Assembly (NCBI RefSeq): GCF_004118265.1
Contig: NZ_SDHW01000006.1
Coordinates: 248,001 to 312,000 of the forward strand
DNA from: Lacibacter luteus
GTDB lineage: Bacteria; Bacteroidota; Bacteroidia; Chitinophagales; Chitinophagaceae
Length of the DNA stretch: 64,000 nt
Reading direction: 5' to 3'
Part shown: one piece after another, positions 1-7,390 of the stretch
Layout: the number at the start of each line of letters is the position of its first letter
How positions within the stretch are numbered: position 1 is the stretch's first letter
The notes under the pieces: generated by a model
What the model was told of the DNA's origin: nothing
The model's database searches: none
What the model saw: only the letters and a program-made list of their open reading frames with translations
Translations under genes and position numbers: made by a program

Positions 1-862
1 CACCACCAGAGCATATGTAGCATCCATTTTTGTTTCGGGAGAAGATATTTATGTTGCAGGAACAGAAAGTACCAGCCAACATGATATTGTAAAATACTGG
101 AAAAATGGAAACCAAGTTAATCTTACTGATGGTTCAAGACTTGCATTTGTGTACTCAATGACTGTTGATAAAAATGATGTGTATATAGCTGGTGCAGAAA
201 GTGCCGGAGTATGGCAAATTGCAAAATATTGGAAAAACGGCACTAGCGTTAACCTTACAACCGGAACAAATGATGCATACGCATTTAGCATCGCTATTTC
301 AAACAATGATGTTTATGTTGCAGGTTCTGAAAGAAATTCTTCCGGTAAAAATGTTGCGAAATACTGGAAAAACGGCAATCCCGTTTCTTTGTCAAACGGA
401 ACATTTGATGCGGTAGCAAAAGCAATTACAATTTCCGGGAATGATGTGTATGTAGCCGGGAGTGAAAAAAATGCAGAAAATAAAACAGTAGCTAAATACT
501 GGAAGAACGGATCAGTAGTTAATTTTATGGGAGATACAATTAATAGTGAAGCTACCAGCTTGTGTGTAATAAACAATGATGTGTACATTGGAGGATATTA
601 CAATAATGGAAAGGACAATGCTGTTTACTGGAAAAATGGAGAGATGACTATTCTGTCAAGCACATCAAACAATACAATAGTAACTGGAATTGTAGCTTTT
701 GGCTCGGATATTTATATATGTGGAACAGAACGGGAACCTATTTCTGGTCAAGCCACACAAGCACTGTATTGGAAGAATAACCAATTATTAACTCTTACAA
801 ACAATGGAGCTGGCACATTAGGAAATTCAATCTTTCTTACTTTAACTAAAAATAATTATTAA
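1..862 (+). CDS. Beta-propeller-like repeat protein, C-terminal part
   Basis: The reading frame is open from the left edge, so the start lies outside the window and this is the C-terminal 286 or so residues. It is built of about six repeats of 43-45 residues. Each holds a YWKNG motif, a variable loop, and then a strand of the type NDVYVAGSE (also EDIYVAGTE, NDVYIGGYY, SDIYICGTE). Such regular short beta repeats suggest a propeller or solenoid, probably exported, but no signal peptide can be seen because the N-terminus is missing. No catalytic motif is visible. The function is unknown. The next gene starts 7 bases after the stop. Confidence 0.75.
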   Translation, partial: TTRAYVASIFVSGEDIYVAGTESTSQHDIVKYWKNGNQVNLTDGSRLAFVYSMTVDKNDVYIAGAESAGVWQIAKYWKNGTSVNLTTGTNDAYAFSIAISNNDVYVAGSERNSSGKNVAKYWKNGNPVSLSNGTFDAVAKAITISGNDVYVAGSEKNAENKTVAKYWKNGSVVNFMGDTINSEATSLCVINNDVYIGGYYNNGKDNAVYWKNGEMTILSSTSNNTIVTGIVAFGSDIYICGTEREPISGQATQALYWKNNQLLTLTNNGAGTLGNSIFLTLTKNNY

Positions 863-869
863 CAATCTC

Positions 870-1115
870 ATGGCACAAAAACAACTCTCAGAAATGAGCG
901 AAGAAGAATTAAAGAAGAACATTAAAATGATGACCGTTGCTGTATCGGTTATTCTTGTATCGATTCTCATCATGGCAGTCTCGGCTGTTTATACATATAC
1001 CAAAAAAGGATTTACAGCAACAACTATTTTACCTGTTGTGTTCCTGCCCATTGCTTTAATGAACATTATGAATCTGAAAAAGATCAAAGCAGAGTTGGCA
1101 TCGAGAAAAAAATAA
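870..1115 (+). CDS. Small membrane protein with two predicted transmembrane helices
   Basis: An 81-residue protein with a charged N-terminus (residues 1-20), a hydrophobic helix at about 22-43, a short basic turn, a second hydrophobic stretch at about 50-68 and a lysine-rich tail. It starts 7 bases after the repeat-protein gene and is probably cotranscribed with it. A strong hairpin follows. I do not recognise the family and no function can be given. Confidence 0.6.
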   Translation: MAQKQLSEMSEEELKKNIKMMTVAVSVILVSILIMAVSAVYTYTKKGFTATTILPVVFLPIALMNIMNLKKIKAELASRKK

Positions 1116-1139
1116 TCTTCTACTTCGTTATACAATGTT

Positions 1140-1167
1140 AAAGGGAGTTTCTCACGAAACTCCCTTT
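1140..1167. terminator. Probable bidirectional terminator
   Basis: A perfect 11-bp stem, AAAGGGAGTTT (1140-1150) with AAACTCCCTTT (1157-1167), encloses a 6-base loop. It lies between two converging genes, the small membrane protein and nifJ. The stem's own A and T ends give a short T tract on either strand, so it could serve both. Confidence 0.75.
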
Positions 1168-1194
1168 GCTTTATTCATATGGGTTTAATCTCCT

Positions 1195-4100
1195 TTACAA
1201 TCCTTTCAATGTTTGCAGCCTGTGCCACTTCCCTTCTTTCATTTCTTCTGCTGTTTCCAGGAAACGTGCAGCCAATGCAGGATCTTTTGCTTTAATCACA
1301 TTGAAACGGTTTTCATGATACATGAATTCACTCAATGGTAACGATGGGTCTTTTGAATCAACCACAAAGCGTTCTCCTTTTGGTTTCATCGGGTTGTAGT
1401 GGAACAATGGCCAGTAACCACTCTTCACTGCAAAATCCTGTTCTTCTGCACCATGTGCCATATCAATACCATGCGCAATACAATGACTGTAAGCAATGAT
1501 CAACGATGGACCGGGATATGCTTCTGCTTCAAGAATGGTACGCACAGTATGCATATCATTTCCACCCATTGCTATCTGTGCAACATAAGCGGTGCCATGT
1601 GCAATGGCCTGCATCGCAAGGTCTTTCTTACCTGCTGTTTTACCATTTACACTAAACTTGGCACTTGCACCAATAGGTGTTGCTTTTGATTTTTGTCCAC
1701 CGGTGTTGCTGTACACTTCGGTATCGAGCACCATGATGTTTACATTTTCACCTGTGCTGAGGATATGATCCAAACCACCGTAACCAATATCATAAGCCCA
1801 ACCATCACCACCAATGATCCAGATCGATTTTTCTTCTAAGAAATCTGCAAGATGGAAGAGATTCAATGCAGCCATTGAACGTTCACGACTTAAACGAAGC
1901 TTCAGTTCTTTCACCAGTTCATGTTTCTCTGCTAACTCAGCTTCAGTGGTTCCGTTATTATTGATGATCTTGTCAACCAACTCTTCACCAACCATCGGAC
2001 GTAATTCATCGAGCAACTGCAAAGCCATTTCTTTTTTCTTATTGCTGGCCATACTTAAGCCCAATCCAAACTCTGCATTGTCTTCAAACAAACTGTTTGC
2101 CCATGCCGGCCCTACACCTTCTTTGTTTTTTGTCCATGGTGTTGTTGGTAAGTTACCACCAAAGATGGATGAACAACCTGTTGCATTGGCAACGATCATG
2201 CGTTCACCAAACAATTGTGTTAAGAGTTTTAAGTAAGGTGTTTCACCGCAACCGGAACATGCACCACTGAACTCAAACAAAGGCTGGAAGAACTGTGAAC
2301 CTTTCACTGTGTTTTTGTTCACTCTTGTACGATCCACTTCAGGAATGCTTAAGAAATAATCCCAGTTCTCTTTTTCTTTTTCCTGAATATCTGTTTTATC
2401 CATCATGTTGATGGCTTTATGACCGGGATCCGTTTTGCTTGTGATGGGACAGAACTCAACGCACAATGTACAACCGGTACAATCTTCTGTTGACACCTGT
2501 AATGTGTATGCTTCTGTTTCTTTGTTCCACTCTTTACCAATTGGTGCAACATGTTTCCAGCCATCTGGCGCATCGTTCAACAATGCTTTGTCGTATACTT
2601 TCGGACGAATAGCTGCATGCGGACAAATCATAAAACATTTACCGCACTGTGTACACATGCTTGCATCCCACACCGGCACTGCATCTGCAATATTGCGTTT
2701 CTCCCATTTAGTTGTTCCGCTTGGGAATGTACCATCAACAGGAAATGCACTCACCGGTAATTCATCACCTTCGCCTGCAATAATTTTTCCTAAGACTTCT
2801 TTTACAAACGCAGGTGCTTCAGCTGGTACTGCAGCATCAATGGGTCTGTCGCCGATGGTATATTGTGCATAATCCACTTCGTACAAATTAGCAAGTGTTT
2901 TATCCACCGCATCATAGTTCTTCTGTACAACCGCTTCACCTTTTTTCCAATAGCTATCATAAATAGCTTCCTTGATTTTTGCAATCGCTTCTTCACGTGG
3001 CAACACATTACTGATGGCGAAGAAACAGGTTTGCAGAATGGTGTTGATACGGTTGCCCATGCCCGCTTCTTTTGCAACGGTGTAGGCATTGATGGCATAG
3101 AATTTTAATTTCTTATGTACGATCTCTTCCTGTATTTTCTTTGGCAGCTTGCTCCACAGTTCTTCTTTTTCATACGGCGCATTCAACAGGAATACCGCAT
3201 TCTCTTCTGCTTCTTTCAGAATATCATACTTCGTTAAATAGTTGAAGTGATGACAGGCTACAAAGTTTGCAGACTGTACCAGGTATGTTGAGTTGATCGG
3301 GTTCTCACCAAAACGTAAATGCGATACCGTTAACGATCCTGATTTTTTTGAGTCGTACACAAAATAACCCTGCACATGATCGTTGGTTTTATCGCCAATG
3401 ATCTTGATGGAGTTTTTATTGGCGCTCACTGTACCATCGGCACCCAAACCAAAGAACAAACCACGAAACTGGTGTTGTGCTTCTAGGTTAAATGTTTTAT
3501 CGTATTCTAAACTTGTATGTGTAACATCATCATCAATACCAATGGTAAAGTGATTTTTCGGATGTTCTTTTTTCAATTCACGGAACACGGCTTTCACCAT
3601 AGCAGGCGTAAACTCTTTGCTCGATAAACCGTAACGTCCGCCAATAACATGTGCATGATGATTTTCCTGTGCTTCGTTCAATGCATTCACCACATTCATG
3701 TACAATGGTTCACCAATACCGTTTGGTTCTTTACAACGGTCGAGAACGCCAATACTTACCACACTCTTCGGCAGTACTGCCATAAACGCTTCCACATCCA
3801 GCGGACGGAACAAACGCACCACGATCATACCTACATGCGCACCATTATTATTTAGATAGTCAACCGTTTCTTTTACAGTACCTGCAGCAGAACCCATGAT
3901 CACCACTACACGATCGGGATGTGCATGACCATAGTATTCGTACAATTTATATTTACGTCCTGTCAATACGCCAAACTCATTCATCACTTCCTGCACAATG
4001 GATGGCACCAATGCATGATAGGTATTTGCAGCTTCCCTGTTCTGGAAATACACATCAGGATTTTGTGCAGTACCACGAATGAATGGATTGTTGGGATTCA

Positions 4101-4767
4101 ATGCACGGTTGCGATGTGCATGAATGGCTTCCATATCAATCATGCGTTCAATAATCTCATCGGAGATCACTTCCACTTCATTCAACTCATGCGAAGTACG
4201 GAAGCCATCAAAAATATTTAAGAAGGGAACTCTTGAACGAAGTGTAGAAGCTTGTGCAATTAACGCCATATCCATTACTTCCTGCGGATTGTTGCCAAAC
4301 AACATCGCAAAACCGGTAGAACGCACCGCCATCACATCACTATGATCGCCGAAGATGGAAAGCGCATGCGTTGCCAAACTACGTGCAGCAATATGAAACA
4401 CCGTTGGTGTTAACTCACCTGCAATTTTAAACATGTTCGGAATCATCAGCAACAAACCTTGCGATGCAGTAAATGTTGATGCCAACGCACCACCCTGCAA
4501 TGCACCGTGTATGGCACCTGCAGCACCTGCTTCACTCTGCATTTCCATAATACGTGGCACTGTGCCGAAAATATTTTTCATGCCTTTGGCACTCCATTCA
4601 TCGGCCCATTCGCCCATGGTGCTCGAAGGAGTGATGGGATAAATAGCGCACACTTCATTGCACTTATAGGCAATGTAAGCGGCGGCCTCGTTGCCGTCCA
4701 TAACCTCGTACTGAGTTTTCTCAGGATGAGTTTGCTCTGGTTGTACTGCAGTGATCGTTGCTTCCAT
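1195..4767 (-). CDS. nifJ: Pyruvate:ferredoxin (flavodoxin) oxidoreductase, single-chain
   Basis: Oxidises pyruvate and CoA to acetyl-CoA and CO2, passing electrons to ferredoxin or flavodoxin. The 1190 residues match the usual length of the homodimeric enzyme. Domain order is intact. An N-terminal pyrimidine-binding domain has YPITPSSTMGE near residue 43. Two 4Fe-4S motifs follow, CTQCGKCFMICP near 700 and CTGCTLCVEFCP near 764. Next come the cluster and TPP region CSGCGETPYLK near 837 with ATGCSSIFGG, and the thiamine diphosphate motif GGDGWAYDIGYGG near 989. The gene stands alone. A pyruvate dehydrogenase E2 gene lies 11 kb away, so the cell appears to have both routes to acetyl-CoA. Confidence 0.96.
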   Translation of the reverse strand: MEATITAVQPEQTHPEKTQYEVMDGNEAAAYIAYKCNEVCAIYPITPSSTMGEWADEWSAKGMKNIFGTVPRIMEMQSEAGAAGAIHGALQGGALASTFTASQGLLLMIPNMFKIAGELTPTVFHIAARSLATHALSIFGDHSDVMAVRSTGFAMLFGNNPQEVMDMALIAQASTLRSRVPFLNIFDGFRTSHELNEVEVISDEIIERMIDMEAIHAHRNRALNPNNPFIRGTAQNPDVYFQNREAANTYHALVPSIVQEVMNEFGVLTGRKYKLYEYYGHAHPDRVVVIMGSAAGTVKETVDYLNNNGAHVGMIVVRLFRPLDVEAFMAVLPKSVVSIGVLDRCKEPNGIGEPLYMNVVNALNEAQENHHAHVIGGRYGLSSKEFTPAMVKAVFRELKKEHPKNHFTIGIDDDVTHTSLEYDKTFNLEAQHQFRGLFFGLGADGTVSANKNSIKIIGDKTNDHVQGYFVYDSKKSGSLTVSHLRFGENPINSTYLVQSANFVACHHFNYLTKYDILKEAEENAVFLLNAPYEKEELWSKLPKKIQEEIVHKKLKFYAINAYTVAKEAGMGNRINTILQTCFFAISNVLPREEAIAKIKEAIYDSYWKKGEAVVQKNYDAVDKTLANLYEVDYAQYTIGDRPIDAAVPAEAPAFVKEVLGKIIAGEGDELPVSAFPVDGTFPSGTTKWEKRNIADAVPVWDASMCTQCGKCFMICPHAAIRPKVYDKALLNDAPDGWKHVAPIGKEWNKETEAYTLQVSTEDCTGCTLCVEFCPITSKTDPGHKAINMMDKTDIQEKEKENWDYFLSIPEVDRTRVNKNTVKGSQFFQPLFEFSGACSGCGETPYLKLLTQLFGERMIVANATGCSSIFGGNLPTTPWTKNKEGVGPAWANSLFEDNAEFGLGLSMASNKKKEMALQLLDELRPMVGEELVDKIINNNGTTEAELAEKHELVKELKLRLSRERSMAALNLFHLADFLEEKSIWIIGGDGWAYDIGYGGLDHILSTGENVNIMVLDTEVYSNTGGQKSKATPIGASAKFSVNGKTAGKKDLAMQAIAHGTAYVAQIAMGGNDMHTVRTILEAEAYPGPSLIIAYSHCIAHGIDMAHGAEEQDFAVKSGYWPLFHYNPMKPKGERFVVDSKDPSLPLSEFMYHENRFNVIKAKDPALAARFLETAEEMKEGKWHRLQTLKGL

Positions 4768-4956
4768 GTTTTAGTATTTGAAGCAACGAAATTACCCGAC
4801 GCAAAAAAGGCCATGCATGACCATCATCAGCCAAAAAGCTAATTGATATGAGGAAACACAGGTTTGGAGACGGGCTGCATATATAATGGCATCAACTGTT
4901 GCCACGCTCGGTTCATGGTTCCGTTTTCATGGCGGCAATGCGAGCTGTGGTGCTGT

Positions 4957-5021
4957 TAGGTATGCCATACTTTTTGCTGCTTGCTGAGTTTTATTTTGCT
5001 GTTGCAAGTATGGCATACCTA
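4957..5021. repeat. 65-bp hairpin repeat, copy 1 (core AGGTATGCCATAC)
   Basis: Left arm TAGGTATGCCATACTT (4957-4972) and right arm AAGTATGGCATACCTA (5006-5021) are perfect 16-bp inverted repeats with a 33-base loop. The core of each arm, GTATGCCATAC, is itself nearly palindromic. The same core recurs in a second hairpin at 5811-5871 with an unrelated loop, so this looks like a REP-type or other small dispersed element, not a simple terminator. Confidence 0.75.
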
Positions 5022-5086
5022 TGCTCAGATGTTGTAGAAATGATGAACAGGGATATGCTGTTGCCGTTGTTGCGTTGCCAAACGCC

Positions 5087-5109
5087 GTTGTTCGTGTCTC
5101 ACGAACAAC
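5087..5109. repeat. Perfect 10-bp stem hairpin
   Basis: GTTGTTCGTG (5087-5096) and CACGAACAAC (5100-5109) enclose the 3-base loop TCT. A T-rich stretch follows, but no clean T tract, and no gene clearly ends here. It may be a remnant of a mobile or repetitive element or a weak terminator. Confidence 0.5.
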
Positions 5110-5163
5110 ATTTATTTCTTACAATCTTTTGGTCGTGAAAAAAGAAGAGATGCGTAAACTTGC

Positions 5164-5180
5164 GGTCACAAATTGTGACC
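5164..5180. repeat. 17-bp palindrome
   Basis: GGTCACAA and TTGTGACC surround a single central A, giving a perfect palindrome. Its size would suit a dimeric DNA-binding protein. It lies 15 bases beyond the stop codon of the minus-strand hypothetical gene, so its role, if any, is unclear. Confidence 0.45.
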
Positions 5181-5194
5181 TCAAAAATCATTAC

Positions 5195-5500
5195 TCAACA
5201 CTCCACCTCTCTCAAATCTTCCGTATCTCTTGCTATAGGTACATCATTTGGATCTAAGATCATTGCTTCCTGAATAGCTGTTTCACCAATACTTGCACCA
5301 CTTGCAATTAACTTATACCCGTTTTCATATTCGGTATAATAACCACAAGGTGTGGCGGAATAACCGTTCGGCAATTTTACACGATGCGGCTGCCTGAAAC
5401 CCCAGCCAATTACTTTCTGATGCAGAATGTAGGTATTAAATGCTTCGTTGAATGTCATAACTGATAAAACAATGTGAAGAATAAAAATAAGTTGTTGCAT
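5195..5500 (-). CDS. Hypothetical protein, possibly exported
   Basis: 101 residues with a short hydrophobic N-terminus (MQQLIFILHIVLSVM) that could be a signal peptide. An internal methionine at residue 15 is an alternative start that would make it cytoplasmic. The body holds two cysteines and an acidic C-terminus. It begins 10 bases after the two-helix membrane protein at 5511-5741 and may share its transcript. The two genes lie between the two copies of the AGGTATGCCATAC hairpin. The family is not recognised. Confidence 0.4.
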   Translation of the reverse strand: MQQLIFILHIVLSVMTFNEAFNTYILHQKVIGWGFRQPHRVKLPNGYSATPCGYYTEYENGYKLIASGASIGETAIQEAMILDPNDVPIARDTEDLREVEC

Positions 5501-5510
5501 TAAATGATGA

Positions 5511-5741
5511 TCATCTTCTCCACTTCCTTACTGCGATCATACAAACCAATAGTCCTATGCCGCCAAACAAAATGGCTGAAGGCAACTGTCCGATGGTATT
5601 GATCAGTGCATTCAACCGTTCCAATCGTGGTGAGTCAGGATCGGGCACAGGTTCATACACGGCATACACAAACCAGGCAAAAACCAACAATAGTAAGCCT
5701 GTGAAGAAAATGATCGCCGCTTCAACTCTTTTATTTTTCAC
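5511..5741 (-). CDS. Small membrane protein, two predicted transmembrane helices
   Basis: 76 residues: a basic N-terminus, a strongly hydrophobic helix at about 7-29, a proline- and aspartate-rich linker, a second hydrophobic segment at about 52-70 and a basic tail (RKWRR). The alternation is typical of a real small inner-membrane protein. It is the first gene of a likely two-gene unit with 5195-5500. No function can be assigned. Confidence 0.5.
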   Translation of the reverse strand: MKNKRVEAAIIFFTGLLLLVFAWFVYAVYEPVPDPDSPRLERLNALINTIGQLPSAILFGGIGLLVCMIAVRKWRR

Positions 5742-5810
5742 TACCCGGTTGAATTAGTTGAACAGTGTGATTTTACTCAACTAATGTAAAATTAATTCTT
5801 TAGCCCAGCC

Positions 5811-5871
5811 AGGTATGCCATACTTATAGCAAGCTGCACAATTTATCTTCTGCAGTAGGTATGGCATACCT
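5811..5871. repeat. 61-bp hairpin repeat, copy 2 (core AGGTATGCCATAC)
   Basis: AGGTATGCCATAC (5811-5823) and GTATGGCATACCT (5859-5871) form a 13-bp perfect inverted repeat. The 15-base string AGGTATGCCATACTT is shared exactly with copy 1 at 4957, while the loop differs. It ends about 50 bases before the ArsC-like phosphatase gene. Confidence 0.75.
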
Positions 5872-5923
5872 ATCGTTTATCCATTGTAATATTGCAGAAT
5901 AAACAGGCAAAAAAGAGTAACAC

Positions 5924-6538
5924 ATGTTCCAGGCAATAACCGAACGCTGCACAGCTTTAGCAAATAACTTAAAAGAGATCTCTTCAGAACGTAAACAATT
6001 GCTGGAAAAAATTGCTGATTATATCAAAGCAAAGCGGTCAGCCAATGAAACCATCAATCTTATTTATGTTTGTACGCATAACTCACGCCGCAGTCATTTA
6101 GGACAGGTATGGGCAGCAACAGCAGCAGCGTATTACAATGTAACCAATGTGCAGACTTTCTCAGGCGGTACCGAAGCAACAGCTTTCAACCCGAATGCCA
6201 TTAACGCATTAACAGCAGCAGGTTTCCGCATCAACAAAAAAGAGGAATCAGTTAATCCTGTGTATGAAGTATATTTTGCGGAAGATCAATTCACAACCTG
6301 TTTTTCAAAAGTGTACAACAATGAAGTAAATCCCACACAAAATTTTGCAGCGGTGATGACTTGCTCTGATGCAGAAGATAACTGTCCCTTCATTCCCGGT
6401 TGTGATCTGCGTATTGGCACCACGTACAACGATCCAAAAGCTTTTGACAATACTATTCTGCAGAATGAAAAATATACCGAACGCAGCAATCAGATTGCAA
6501 TGGAATGTCTGTATGTTTTTTCGAAAGTGGTTGCGTAG
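5924..6538 (+). CDS. Low-molecular-weight phosphatase / arsenate reductase-like protein
   Basis: 204 residues. The motif VCTHNSRRS (about residues 48-56) is the CX5R phosphate-binding loop of the low-molecular-weight tyrosine phosphatase and thioredoxin-type ArsC fold. Further cysteines follow in TTCFSKVYN, VMTCSDAEDNCP and PGCDLRIG, which fits a redox relay, though the classic ArsC cysteine pair cannot be confirmed by eye. An N-terminal helical extension of about 45 residues precedes the fold. The gene converges on glpF with 3 bases between stops. Either arsenate reduction or phosphatase activity is possible, and I do not separate them. Confidence 0.75.
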   Translation: MFQAITERCTALANNLKEISSERKQLLEKIADYIKAKRSANETINLIYVCTHNSRRSHLGQVWAATAAAYYNVTNVQTFSGGTEATAFNPNAINALTAAGFRINKKEESVNPVYEVYFAEDQFTTCFSKVYNNEVNPTQNFAAVMTCSDAEDNCPFIPGCDLRIGTTYNDPKAFDNTILQNEKYTERSNQIAMECLYVFSKVVA

Positions 6539-6541
6539 GTA

Positions 6542-7252
6542 CTACGATTGTATCAATTGAAATACAAATGCAGCAATCACTGCGCCTGTCACCGGACCAA
6601 CAACAGGAATCCAGCTATAGCCCCAATTACTATTGCATTTGTTTTTTATCGGCAATAAAAAATGCATCATGCGTGGGCCAAGATCACGTGCAGGATTAAT
6701 GGCATAACCCGTTGGTCCGCCCAAACTCACACCAATACCAAGTACAAGCAATGCAACAGGTAAAGCATCCAATGCACCAAGTTTTGTTTCAGGTGCACTG
6801 ATGAGCAACGCACCCAACATCAACACAAACGTTCCGATCACTTCTGTTGCCAAATTGTAAAACACATTCGGAATTGCCGGTGAATTACAAAACACGGCCA
6901 GCTTTGCATCGCCATCTTCTGTTGCATCGAAATGCTGTTTGTACGCCAGCCACATTAATGAAGAACCTGTCATTGCTCCAAGAAACTGTGCAAGAATATA
7001 AGAAGGCACGCTGCTCCATTCAAACTTACCAATGCTTGCAAGACCAATTGTTATGGCAGGATTTAAATGCGCACCGCTGCTATTGGCACTGCTGTACACA
7101 CCTACAAACACGGCAACAGCCCAGCCAAATGCGATCACAATTAAACCGCTGTTGTTACCTTTTGTTTTGCTGAGCAACACGTTTGCAACAACACTGTTAC
7201 CTAACAACAACAATAACATGGAACCGATGTATTCTGCAACGAAGGGAGACAT
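6542..7252 (-). CDS. glpF: Aquaglyceroporin (MIP family), probable glycerol facilitator
   Basis: 236 residues with the six-helix pattern of MIP channels and both pore motifs, LNPAITIGL in the first half and INPARDLGPR in the second. The aspartate after the second NPAR is the mark of glycerol-conducting members. The neighbours glpD and glpK on the same strand support glycerol uptake. It is the last gene of the glpK-hypothetical-glpD-glpF series, 134 bases after glpD. It should sit in the inner membrane. Confidence 0.88.
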   Translation of the reverse strand: MSPFVAEYIGSMLLLLLGNSVVANVLLSKTKGNNSGLIVIAFGWAVAVFVGVYSSANSSGAHLNPAITIGLASIGKFEWSSVPSYILAQFLGAMTGSSLMWLAYKQHFDATEDGDAKLAVFCNSPAIPNVFYNLATEVIGTFVLMLGALLISAPETKLGALDALPVALLVLGIGVSLGGPTGYAINPARDLGPRMMHFLLPIKNKCNSNWGYSWIPVVGPVTGAVIAAFVFQLIQS

Positions 7253-7283
7253 ATGGCAAAAAGAGATTTATGATTTTAGATGT

Positions 7284-7390
7284 ATGATTTCGGATTTTCT
7301 TTTCTTTAATCAATGATCCTCTATTTGAACAGTAATCGTCAGACGGGCGAACTTCACATCCTACATCAGCAATCCTATATCCGACATCAT
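7284..7390. repeat. Paired inverted arms between glpD and glpF
   Basis: ATGATTTCGGAT (7284-7295) and ATCCGACATCAT (7379-7390) match inversely at 11 of 12 positions across an 83-base spacer. The left arm lies in a stretch of degenerate repeats around GATTTTAGATG, and the right arm overlaps the last codons of glpD. Similar words (GATTTCGGATGTATGATTTT on the minus strand) recur after dnaB near 24133-24152. Confidence 0.45.

Larger units (their letters stand above)
4768..5194. other. Long intergenic stretch rich in inverted repeats
   Basis: 427 bases upstream of nifJ without a convincing gene. Short open frames exist on the plus strand (for example 4899-5138), but they run straight through hairpin repeats and show no family features. 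The stretch holds three separate inverted repeats, listed individually. Presumably the nifJ promoter is here too. A weak TAATTTCG on the minus strand near 4785 resembles a -7 box but differs from TAnnTTTG. Confidence 0.5.

Noticed and set aside
1399-4642. Several open frames of 70-145 codons antisense to nifJ
   Set aside because: They mirror the codon pattern of a well-supported gene, and none shows a signal, motif or start context of its own.
4899-5138. 79-codon plus-strand open frame upstream of nifJ
   Set aside because: It runs across the 65-bp hairpin repeat, shows no family features, and its hydrophobic look comes from the repeat. Treated as chance.
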